Source of the DNA: Rhizobium croatiense
GTDB taxonomy: Bacteria; Pseudomonadota; Alphaproteobacteria; Rhizobiales; Rhizobiaceae
Direction: 5' to 3'
Assembly: GCF_019793465.1 (NCBI RefSeq)
Contig: NZ_JAILYJ010000008.1
Span: forward strand, 186,001-250,000
DNA: 64,000 nt
The notes beneath the pieces are model-generated. The model was not told where the DNA came from and searched no databases. It was given only the letters and a program-made list of their open reading frames with translations. This document shows, piece by piece, positions 50,250 to 57,379 of the stretch. Every line of letters begins with the position of its first letter. Position 1 is the stretch's first letter. The translations under genes and the position numbers were made by a program.

Positions 50250-51242
50250 ATGAAGAAGTTCATGAACACTGCGGAAACCATGGTCGCCGAAAGCGTCGAA
50301 GGCTTCGTGCGCGCCCATGAGACTTTCGTGATGTTCGGGCCGGAGCGCAGATTCATCCGCCGCCGCCATCTTACATCGGGCAAGGTGGCGCTCATATCAG
50401 GTGGCGGCGCCGGCCATGAACCGATGCATATCGGCTTCGTCGGCCACGGCATGCTGGACGCCGCCTGTGTCGGCCATATTTTTACCTCGCCGACGCCGAG
50501 CCAGATCATTGCCGCCATCGAAGCAGCCGATACCGGCGCCGGCTGCCTGCTCGTGGTCAAGAATTACGACGGCGATCTGATGAATTTCGAAATGGCCATC
50601 GAGATGGCTGGCGAGCGCCACCGCCTCGACATGGTCATCGTCAGTGATGATATCGAAACGTCGAGAACAGGCGAAAGCCGAGGCCGTCGCGGCGTCGCCG
50701 GAACGCTGATCGTCGAAAAGATCCTGGGTGCTGCGGCCGAACGCGGCATGCCGCTTGACGAGCTGAAGCAGCTCGGCGAAGGGTTGAACACACGCATCCG
50801 CTCGATGGGGGTGGCGTTGAACGGCGTGACGGTGCCGCAGACCGAGCGCACGACGTTTGCGCTCGAACCCGGCGAGATGGAAATGGGCGTCGGCATCCAC
50901 GGCGAGCCCGGCCATGCCAGGCAGCCCTTCGCCACCGCCGACGCCGTCATCGGCCATCTCTGCAAGACGATCATCAGTGACATCGCCGTGACGCCGGGCG
51001 CCCGGGCGCTGCTCTTCGTCAACGGCCTCGGCGGCACGCCGCCGGCCGAACTTTACCTCGCCTATAACGGCGCCCGCCGCTTCATCGAGGAGAGCGGCAT
51101 CCCGATCGAGCACTCGCTTGTTGGAACCTACGTCACTTCCCTCGACATGCAGGGACTGTCCGTTACCCTCGCTTTGCTGACTGACGAGGAGAGCTCGCTC
51201 TGGGACGCGCCAGTGGCAACGGCGGCTTTATGTTGGCCGTGA
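50250..51242 (+). CDS. dhaK: DhaK subunit of PEP-dependent dihydroxyacetone kinase, 330 aa
   Basis: A stand-alone DAK1 domain: ALISGGGAGHEPMHIGFVGH, VVKNYDGDLMNFEMAIEMA and substrate-binding His in GVGIHGEPGHARQP. GGGAGG ribosome site before the ATG at 50250 (a TTG one codon earlier). With DhaL and DhaM this makes a complete PTS-type kinase, separate from the fused enzyme at 45145. It is the last gene of the cluster and ends 10 bp before the convergent esterase gene. Confidence 0.9.
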   Translation: MKKFMNTAETMVAESVEGFVRAHETFVMFGPERRFIRRRHLTSGKVALISGGGAGHEPMHIGFVGHGMLDAACVGHIFTSPTPSQIIAAIEAADTGAGCLLVVKNYDGDLMNFEMAIEMAGERHRLDMVIVSDDIETSRTGESRGRRGVAGTLIVEKILGAAAERGMPLDELKQLGEGLNTRIRSMGVALNGVTVPQTERTTFALEPGEMEMGVGIHGEPGHARQPFATADAVIGHLCKTIISDIAVTPGARALLFVNGLGGTPPAELYLAYNGARRFIEESGIPIEHSLVGTYVTSLDMQGLSVTLALLTDEESSLWDAPVATAALCWP

Positions 51243-51252
51243 CCGACAGTAT

Positions 51253-51981
51253 TCAGATATAAAGTGGCGCCATCTTCCGCCAGGCGCCAGCGCGATGAGC
51301 GCGGCCGTCCCAGACATGCAGCTGATGGCGAATATTCTTCTCGCCCAGCAGCCGGCTGAGATAGCGGTTGTTGTCGATGAAGGGATCGGCATCGCCGATG
51401 GTCAGCACGATGTCGATCTCGCGCAGCCTGTCGAGCCGCCAGTCGGCGCCGAGGCCGGGCAGGAAATGTGTCGGCGTGTGGAAATAAACGCTGTCGTCGT
51501 AATAGCCGTCGAACAGGTCGCTGAAGGATTCCACCTTCATCGTCAGGTCGTAGCGCCCGGAAAAGGCGACGAGCTTGCGGAAGAGATGCGGGTGGCGGAA
51601 GACGAGGCTCGCCGCCTGGAAGGCGCCGAGGCTGCATCCATGCACGATGGTGCAGTCATGCGAATTCTTCGCCGCCATCAGCGGCAGCACCTCGTTGAGG
51701 ATATAATCCTCCAGTGCCGCATGCCGGCGGATACGCTCGGCCGGATGGCGGTGGAAGCCGTAGAGGCTGTCCGCCGCCAGGCCCTCGATGCAATAGAGCT
51801 GGAGATGGCCGGCCTGCAGCTTGTCTGCAAGGCTTGCGACCAGGCCGAGCTGCTCATATTCGAAAAAGCGCCCTTCCCGCGTCGGAAAAACCAGCACCTT
51901 GGCGCCGGCATGGCCGAACACCAGCATCTCCATGTCTCGATGCAGACGCTGACTGTACCAGCGCAGATATTCGCGGTTCAT
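51253..51981 (-). CDS. Esterase-D-like alpha/beta hydrolase, 242 aa
   Basis: A putative esterase fold: MLVFGHAGAKVLVFPTREGR, the nucleophile elbow VHGCSLGAFQAASL with Ser (~residue 117), VAFSGRYDLTMKVESFSDLF, the acidic residue region LTIGDADPFIDN and late His in WDGRAHRAGAWRK. It resembles esterase D / S-formylglutathione hydrolase relatives. The start overlaps the end of the acetyl-esterase gene by 4 bp, so they form a small operon. Substrate unknown. Confidence 0.8.
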   Translation of the reverse strand: MNREYLRWYSQRLHRDMEMLVFGHAGAKVLVFPTREGRFFEYEQLGLVASLADKLQAGHLQLYCIEGLAADSLYGFHRHPAERIRRHAALEDYILNEVLPLMAAKNSHDCTIVHGCSLGAFQAASLVFRHPHLFRKLVAFSGRYDLTMKVESFSDLFDGYYDDSVYFHTPTHFLPGLGADWRLDRLREIDIVLTIGDADPFIDNNRYLSRLLGEKNIRHQLHVWDGRAHRAGAWRKMAPLYI

Positions 51982-52937
51982 GACACCCTGAAAAACTGTC
52001 CGATCTTGTCGCGGAGAACCGCCTCTTGATCAGCACTTCCAGGGTAGTCGAAATGCCCGGCGTCCAGGATGAAGATTTCATTAAATTTCGGTATCGAATT
52101 GGCGACAGCGAACTGGCAGGGCGGCGCGACCGAAGGATCGAAAAGCGCCACCGCCGTCAGCATCGGCACCCTGATCCGCCTCGCGGCCGTCGCCGCATCG
52201 AAGAAGCGCAGCGTCTCCAGCACGTTTCCATGTTCCGCCTGATATTCCTGCACCGATTGGGCGCTGCCGACGCTCGGCAGCTTGAGGCGCAGCGACTGGT
52301 GCCCGAAGCTCGGAAGCGCGAGATGCCCGCGGTCGATGCGGTCATCATAGGCGATCGCCATCGCCCCGACGCCGCCGCCGAAGCTGATGCCGCTATAGCC
52401 GATATGCCCTGACAGCCAGGGATAGAGCGCAACGAGCGTCGAGACGGCAAGCCAGATATCCTCGACACAGCCGCCGATGATATAGGAATCCTTCCTGTCG
52501 ATATCGTGCAGCACATGCCAGGAAGGATTCTCGGAAATCGGCGGATGAGCGCTGAGCGACAGCCCGCGGCAGCAGGGAAAGATGAGCGCGGTTTCGCTGA
52601 CCGGCAGGTCGAAATCCGGACGCTCGCGTCCGCCGTAACCATGCCCGACGACCAGGCCGCGCCGCACCTCCCCCTCGCGCGGCAGCAGCAGCCAGCCGCC
52701 GATCCGGAACGCATCCGTGGAGAGATAGACCAGGTAGAGCACGTGCCAGTCGGGGTGGGTGATCTCGCTGCGGGAAAGCGCCGGCTGCGGATCGACCGTC
52801 AGCGCCTTTTGATATCGCGTCTCCCAGAATGCGTCGAAACCATCCGGCTCCTCGGGCGGCTCGACCGCAAGCAGTTCGTCGAGCTGCATGCCGTAAGTGG
52901 GATCGAAGGCGAAGGGATGTGTCGCGGGAATGCTCAT
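51978..52937 (-). CDS. Acetyl xylan esterase / cephalosporin-C deacetylase-like, 319 aa
   Basis: AXE1 family: FDPTYGMQLDELLAVEPPEE, then LVVGHGYGGRERPDFDLP, catalytic Ser in GYSGISFGGGVGAMA (~residue 180), Asp region ALFDPSVAPP and His in ILDAGHFDYPG. It removes acetyl groups from acylated sugars or small esters. The start is the ATG at 52937; an in-frame ATG at 52961 is eight codons earlier. First gene of the pair with the esterase at 51253. Confidence 0.8.
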   Translation of the reverse strand: MSIPATHPFAFDPTYGMQLDELLAVEPPEEPDGFDAFWETRYQKALTVDPQPALSRSEITHPDWHVLYLVYLSTDAFRIGGWLLLPREGEVRRGLVVGHGYGGRERPDFDLPVSETALIFPCCRGLSLSAHPPISENPSWHVLHDIDRKDSYIIGGCVEDIWLAVSTLVALYPWLSGHIGYSGISFGGGVGAMAIAYDDRIDRGHLALPSFGHQSLRLKLPSVGSAQSVQEYQAEHGNVLETLRFFDAATAARRIRVPMLTAVALFDPSVAPPCQFAVANSIPKFNEIFILDAGHFDYPGSADQEAVLRDKIGQFFRVS

Positions 52938-53054
52938 CCGGGCTTTGTCGCGTGAAAGCACCGGCCATGCAAGGCTATGCGGCGACTACTTGCCCATCTG
53001 CTCTCGCCGCAAGGCTACGCGGGCCAAAGGCCGATGGAGCAGACCGCCCCCGCC

Positions 53055-53108
53055 TCCGTCATTCCTATGCTTGTCACAGGAATCCAGTCACGGCGCGTCC
53101 GCGCCGTG
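53055..53108. repeat. Extragenic palindromic repeat
   Basis: Contains an imperfect inverted repeat TCCTATG/CACAGGA (about 53063-53081) and a perfect 8-bp stem hairpin CACGGCGC/GCGCCGTG with GTCC loop (53089-53108). The text CATTCCT...TGTCACAGGAATCCAG resembles, from memory, a repeat seen in many rhizobial gaps. No coding frame. Confidence 0.5.
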
Positions 53109-53267
53109 GATTGACTCCAGACGAACCTAAAGTGAGTCTCCCGCGCCAAAGGACTTGGACGTGCTGAAAAATTCGGCTGATACGTCCGACGCCGAATCTG
53201 GCCGCCGTCGGCAGCTCTGCTGTAGGCGACGGCCGGGTGGTCACCTGAAATCACGCCATCACCATTG

Positions 53268-53278
53268 CGATTTAATCG
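53268..53278. promoter_or_regulatory. OhrR-box 1 (CGATTTAATCG), upstream of ohrR
   Basis: A palindrome CGATT-T-AATCG followed by GGAT, 46 bp upstream of the ohrR ATG. It matches the two sites before ohr (TCCGATT-T-AATCGGA and ATCCGATT-A-AATCGGAT), with one arm less complete. Position suggests autorepression by OhrR. Confidence 0.7.
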
Positions 53279-53324
53279 GATGCGATATATATAATTGCGG
53301 TAGCAACCGAGACAGGATATCCCC

Positions 53325-53819
53325 ATGCCCACGTCCAAAGCCGCAAAACAGTCTGTACCCGCCTCTCCTGGGAGTGGCGGTGAGGTCCGTAAGCTTTCGA
53401 CCTTCCTGTGCTTTGCGGTCTATTCGGCCAATCTCGCCTTCGGCCGCGCCTACAAGCCGATCCTGGACGCGCTCGGCCTGACCTACACCCAGTATATCGC
53501 CATGGTGGCTCTCTCCGAGGAGGACGATCAGACGGTCAGCATGCTGGGAGAAAAACTGTTCCTCGAATCCAACACGCTGACGCCCATTCTCAAGAAGCTG
53601 GAGTCGGCCGGCTTTATCACCCGCCATCGCGATCCCGCCGACGAACGGCAGGTGCGTGTCAGCCTGACACCAGCGGGGCGCGATCTTCTCGAAACCGATC
53701 CCGGCTCCGCCCTGATCGACGCCGTCGGCCTCGGCGACGATTTCCCCGTCGTGCAGAAATCGGTGACGCGGCTGCGCGACAACCTGCTGCGGGCGCAGGC
53801 GGAACCGCAAAAATCATGA
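53325..53819 (+). CDS. ohrR: OhrR organic-peroxide-sensing MarR regulator, 164 aa
   Basis: A MarR-family protein with the peroxide-sensing Cys in RKLSTFLCFAVYSANLAFG (~residue 29) as in OhrR. The winged-helix core is SMLGEKLFLESNTLTPILKK, ESAGFITRHRDPADERQVRV. The N-terminal ~20 residues are a Ser/Pro/Lys extension. The start is the ATG at 53325 and an operator-like box lies 46 bp upstream. The NUDIX gene follows by 9 bp. It should repress itself and ohr until oxidised by organic hydroperoxide. Confidence 0.9.
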   Translation: MPTSKAAKQSVPASPGSGGEVRKLSTFLCFAVYSANLAFGRAYKPILDALGLTYTQYIAMVALSEEDDQTVSMLGEKLFLESNTLTPILKKLESAGFITRHRDPADERQVRVSLTPAGRDLLETDPGSALIDAVGLGDDFPVVQKSVTRLRDNLLRAQAEPQKS

Positions 53820-53828
53820 TCGCGGCAC

Positions 53829-54263
53829 ATGTCGGCACCTGGTGACATGCCCGAGATCGCAATCGGCGCATTGATTGGAAATGGGAGCGTTCTTCTCGCC
53901 AGGCGAAGTTCGGAGCGCAGGACGCACCCGGATCGGTGGAGCCTGCCGGGCGGTCACGTCGAAGACGGCGAAGACGCCGAGACAGCACTGTGCCGGGAAT
54001 TGCTGGAAGAAATCGGCGTGACGCCGCAGCACTGGCTGTTTGCCGGAGATTTCGTTTCGGAAAGCCCGCCCGGGGCATCCGCCACCTTCCATGTCTATCA
54101 CGTCGACCGATGGCAGGACTCTCCGCGACTTATCGGCGATGAACACACGGCGCTCAGATGGTTTACCGCCGCGGAGATAGAATGCGAAACCGAACTGGCG
54201 CCGCCTCAGCTTGGTGAAATGCTCTTAAACCTGCTCAGACCGAAAACGAACAACCAGGCATGA
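53829..54263 (+). CDS. NUDIX hydrolase, 144 aa
   Basis: The NUDIX box spans residues ~42-64, beginning GGHVEDGEDAETALCRELLE and continuing to EIGV, with the conserved REUxEE glutamates. N-terminal strand ALIGNGSVLLARRS and late ADEHTALRWFTAAEI fit. It is MutT-like in size but the substrate is unknown. Placed 9 bp after ohrR, so probably co-transcribed; a role in cleaning oxidised nucleotides under peroxide stress is plausible inference. ATG 53829 is preferred, ATG 53847 is an alternative. Confidence 0.85.
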   Translation: MSAPGDMPEIAIGALIGNGSVLLARRSSERRTHPDRWSLPGGHVEDGEDAETALCRELLEEIGVTPQHWLFAGDFVSESPPGASATFHVYHVDRWQDSPRLIGDEHTALRWFTAAEIECETELAPPQLGEMLLNLLRPKTNNQA

Positions 54264-54287
54264 TGACGCGGAGAAGTGGCGCCACAC

Positions 54288-55325
54288 CTACAGCGCACGC
54301 TGCCGAACCTCCGCAAGCGCGCCCTCCTCCATCATCGCGGCCGCTTTCGCGTAACCGCCGCCCATTCCATCGAGAAAATGCAGATGCGAATCCGGCCGCC
54401 CCGATGGCACGAGGCAGGTCATCAGCGCGTGAGACTGGCGGTGCAGCCCGAAGTCGATCTCGCCGCGCGCCCGCGCTGCAATGAGCATGGCTTCGACGCT
54501 GTCGATCTGGTCCGGCGCGCAGTCCAGCGTCAGGCGCAGGCCGTCGTCGAACTTGCGGAAATCCGAATTGGAGGCGACCTCCGACCAGCGTTTCGCGCTG
54601 ACCTGCTTCTCTCTTGCCATACCCGTCCGTCCGGAAAGCGGATGGGACCGGCGCGGCGCGGCATCGAAAACCGCGAGCACGCGTCTTGCCAGCGCCGCAA
54701 ACACCTCCGGGCGCGTGTGGTCGCGCGGCTCGACCAACAATGACAGGATCTCGCCGCGCTGGCTCGGGAACGGCGCCCAGTCGCAGCTCAGGCCCGACAG
54801 GTCAGGCTTCATCGCATAACGGCCGGGTTTGACCAGAAAGCGGCCGTTCTTGATCTGCTGCTCCGCCCATTTGAGCCCGCCTCCGGCAAACATCGCATAG
54901 GTCGCGCTCTTGGAAGCGGCGTAGCGCGCGATCCTGACGTCTCGCCTGTTGGCACGGATTTCGCCGACGGTGACGAGCCCGACACGCAGGTCGAGATGAA
55001 GCTCGGCTTTGGCGAAGCCCGCGACGTCACGCAAGGCCGATGTCGCCGCCATGATGCCGTTCGCCGGCAAGGCGGAGGCTGCTCCGTCTCCGCGAAATAC
55101 GAACGGAAAATCGAACGAACCCCAGGCATTGCCGAGGGCGGCGATGATCGATGCGCCGGCATAATTGACGTCTTCATAGCGTCCCGATCGGATCGCCGCG
55201 GTCGAGCTGACGACATCGGTGATGCCGATCAGCCAATCGTCAGGCAACGGCTCGTAGACATCGGGATCGAGTACCAGCGAAAACTCGTCATAGGCCCGGC
55301 GCGGTTCCGCGTGGCTGTTGATCAT
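54288..55325 (-). CDS. DUF3095 cyclase-like protein, 345 aa
   Basis: Near the N-terminus: WLIGITDVVSSTAAIRSGRY and later FPFVFRGDGAASALPANG, a pattern with the two Asp and Ser/Thr of class III nucleotidyl-cyclase-like folds. This is the DUF3095 family. The rest includes KSATYAMFAGGGLKWAEQQI and LHFLDGMGGGYAKAAAMM. Cyclase activity is not established. It lies between ohrR and ohr on the minus strand with ohr, about 110 bp after ohr. Confidence 0.8.
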   Translation of the reverse strand: MINSHAEPRRAYDEFSLVLDPDVYEPLPDDWLIGITDVVSSTAAIRSGRYEDVNYAGASIIAALGNAWGSFDFPFVFRGDGAASALPANGIMAATSALRDVAGFAKAELHLDLRVGLVTVGEIRANRRDVRIARYAASKSATYAMFAGGGLKWAEQQIKNGRFLVKPGRYAMKPDLSGLSCDWAPFPSQRGEILSLLVEPRDHTRPEVFAALARRVLAVFDAAPRRSHPLSGRTGMAREKQVSAKRWSEVASNSDFRKFDDGLRLTLDCAPDQIDSVEAMLIAARARGEIDFGLHRQSHALMTCLVPSGRPDSHLHFLDGMGGGYAKAAAMMEEGALAEVRQRAL

Positions 55326-55432
55326 GGCATGTTCTCCGGATCGGCGGGTTTGGCTGCTGGCTCAGAAGCGGGTCTGCCGCCGATCGGCAGACCCCCGCTT
55401 GAAGGTGACGGCGCGAGGCCGGCCCTTCCCGT

Positions 55433-55828
55433 TCAGACAAGCTTGGTTTCGACGTCGATATTGCCGTGGACCGCCTTGGAGTAAGGGCAGATGCCGTGGG
55501 CCGCCTCGATCAGTTCCTGTGCGATCTCACGGTCGATGTCTGCAAGGCTGACATTGAGCCGTGCACGCAGGAAGTAGGAGCCGTTATCGCCGTTGAGCGT
55601 AATCTCGGCATCGACCTCGGGACCGGCTGGCAAGGTGATCTTCCGCTGTGCGGCGGCGAGCTCGATGGCACCGATATAGCAGGCCGACCAGGCGGCCCCG
55701 AACAGGTTTTCGGCCGCCGGATGCGGCTGCGGCAGCTTGATGTCGAGCGTGCCGTCGCTGCTGCGGGCATAGCCGTTGCGACCGCCGGCGATGTGGGTCT
55801 TGCCGGCGAAAAGAAGCTTCTCAGTCAT
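55433..55828 (-). CDS. ohr: Organic hydroperoxide resistance protein Ohr, 131 aa
   Basis: An OsmC-fold thiol peroxidase: both redox cysteines are present, AWSACYIGA (~residue 49) and HGICPYSKAVHGN (~residue 112), plus the N-terminal GRNGYARSSDGTLDIKLP strand. It reduces organic and fatty-acid hydroperoxides in the cytoplasm. Two OhrR-box palindromes lie 35-100 bp upstream. It is encoded opposite ohrR, with the NUDIX and DUF3095 genes between, so it is split from the usual adjacent ohr-ohrR arrangement. Confidence 0.95.
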   Translation of the reverse strand: MTEKLLFAGKTHIAGGRNGYARSSDGTLDIKLPQPHPAAENLFGAAWSACYIGAIELAAAQRKITLPAGPEVDAEITLNGDNGSYFLRARLNVSLADIDREIAQELIEAAHGICPYSKAVHGNIDVETKLV

Positions 55829-55862
55829 TGTCGTATCCTTTCGGTTTGCTGATTTTTAGCGT

Positions 55863-55879
55863 ATCCGATTAAATCGGAT
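55863..55879. promoter_or_regulatory. OhrR-box 2 ATCCGATT-A-AATCGGAT
   Basis: Perfect 8-bp arms with a 1-base centre, 35 bp upstream of the ohr ATG. It matches OhrR-box 3 and the box before ohrR. It likely overlaps the ohr promoter. Confidence 0.8.
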
Positions 55880-55919
55880 GCGCGTTAATACGCCGAACCG
55901 AATTCAACGTCAATACTAT

Positions 55920-55934
55920 TCCGATTTAATCGGA
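55920..55934. promoter_or_regulatory. OhrR-box 3 TCCGATT-T-AATCGGA
   Basis: Perfect 7-bp arms with a 1-base centre, about 57 bp from box 2 (centre to centre about 56 bp). Two sites before ohr and one before ohrR suggest stronger repression of ohr. Confidence 0.75.
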
Positions 55935-56060
55935 TACGATTTATTTTGCCAGCGCGCAGGCAGGCTCGACCGGTTGCGCAGTCACGTCTTGCCCGGGACG
56001 GAGGCCCCCTATAGGCTTGCCTTGAGGCTCGGGGCTTCACGAGGAAGACGGAGAGTTGAG

Positions 56061-56929
56061 ATGTCCTCCATAACCGAAGGCAATGCGGGACAATATGGCG
56101 ACAGCCGCAAGCTCGCCGCCCGCGCCAGGCTCCATACCGAATACACCATCGCCGAAACGGGCTGGTTTCCATGGGTTGCCGCGCAACTGCTTTTGAAACC
56201 GGCAGATCGCGTCCTCGACGTCGGCTGCGGGCCGGCATGGTTCTGGGCGGCAACGGCGGGTCTGCTGCCGGAGAATCTGCACCTGACGCTCGCCGACCTT
56301 TCGCCAGGCATGGTCGACGAGGCGGTGGCGCGAGCTGCGGCGCACTGCCCTTCGGTTCCGTGCGAGGCTGCCGGGCCGATGCCGCCGCACTTCCCTTCGA
56401 AGACGGCGCCTTCGATCTCGTGATTGCCATGCATAGGCTCTATCACCTGCCCGACCCCGCCGCCGGCATCGCGGAGATGGCGAGGGTGCTGAAACCGGGC
56501 GGCTTTCTCGCGGTCACCACCAACGGCATCGGCAATATGCGCGAGATCTATCGCCTGACGACCGTCTTCGGCAGCGCGCCGACCGATCCGGCCGCCGTAG
56601 CCTTTGGATATGACGCCGCCGAGCAAATGATGCGGACGCAATTCGGAAACGTCGCCATGTCGCAGTATCCGGCAAGCATGCGGATCACCGAGCCAGAGGA
56701 TGTCTTCCTGGCCCTGACCTCCTATCCGCCCGGCGAAGGCGCCGGCGAGCCTGAGCTCAGCGGTTTCCGCCGGGCGATAACCGATGCCTTCAGGCAAGGC
56801 AGCGGCGCGCTCGATGTCAGCAAGGAGACCGGGCTGTTCCTCAGCAGGAAGACGGCCGATCGGATCGCCGCCTTTCAGGAACGCGGCCAGCCGGGACAGA
56901 GCGGCCTCAGACCTTCTCTTTCTTCCTGA
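56061..56929 (+). pseudogene. SAM-dependent methyltransferase with an internal frameshift
   Basis: The ATG at 56061 (GGAGAG ribosome site) gives YGDSRKLAARARLHTEYT, then DRVLDVGCGPAWFWAATAG (SAM-binding motif I) and LTLADLSPGMVDEAVARAA. Near 56340 the reading must change frame. The other frame then continues with ALPFEDGAFDLVIAMHRLYH (motif II/post-I), LKPGGFLAVTTNGIGN and FLSRKTADRIAAFQ, to a stop at 56929. Together they make one complete ~290-aa class I methyltransferase. A single-base indel is the simplest cause; either a real mutation or a sequencing error. Its 3' end overlaps the convergent gene by about 23 bp. Confidence 0.75.
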
Positions 56930-57254
56930 CCTTTTCCTTCGGCTCGGTCGGCGCATCGGGCGTCGGGGCGAGCAGCTTGCGCAGCGATGCGATCTTGTCC
57001 TTCACCAGCGGCCGGAAGCGCGTCGCGCGATAGGGCATATCGGCCGCACCGTAGCCTTCCGGCCCGTCATCATTGCCGCGATGGATTTCCGCAAGCTTCA
57101 CCCCGATGAACGTGCCGTCGACATAATGGGTATATTCGCCCACCCAGCGGATCGTATAGATCTCGCCCTTGCGGATCAGCTGGTCGATGCTGACGTGCTT
57201 GAAGGTGTCGTTGATGCAGACCACCTTCTGGCCGACATGAAATTCATAGCTCAT
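56907..57254 (-). CDS. Hypothetical 115-aa cytoplasmic protein
   Basis: Begins MSYEFHVGQKVVCINDTFKH and reads like an SH3-like beta-barrel: GEIYTIRWVGEYTHYVDGTF and IGVKLAEIHRGNDDGPEGYG. A C-terminal stretch is Lys/Glu-rich (PKEKVRKKEKV). A start Met at 57254 has a plausible context. It is widespread in Rhizobiales by my recollection; no function known. It converges with, and overlaps, the methyltransferase end. Confidence 0.6.
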   Translation of the reverse strand: MSYEFHVGQKVVCINDTFKHVSIDQLIRKGEIYTIRWVGEYTHYVDGTFIGVKLAEIHRGNDDGPEGYGAADMPYRATRFRPLVKDKIASLRKLLAPTPDAPTEPKEKVRKKEKV

Positions 57255-57379
57255 GAATCAAACTCTCAAACGGCAATCCGCCTCGCCGATCTATAGCGCG
57301 CCCGGCGACGGGGATGAACCCTTTTCTGCCGGTGGACTTCATGCCGCGTGACTGCGCCACTGCCCCACATGCGACAAGC

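Larger units (their letters stand above)
52938..53324. other. Gap with rhizobial extragenic repeat and OhrR site
   Basis: About 390 bp with no gene. A repeat element at about 53055-53108 contains TCCTATG-N5-CACAGGA and a perfect hairpin CACGGCGC-GTCC-GCGCCGTG (53089-53108), a form common in rhizobial intergenic DNA. Near the right end lies the OhrR-box (53268-53278) and the AT-rich ohrR promoter. Confidence 0.55.
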
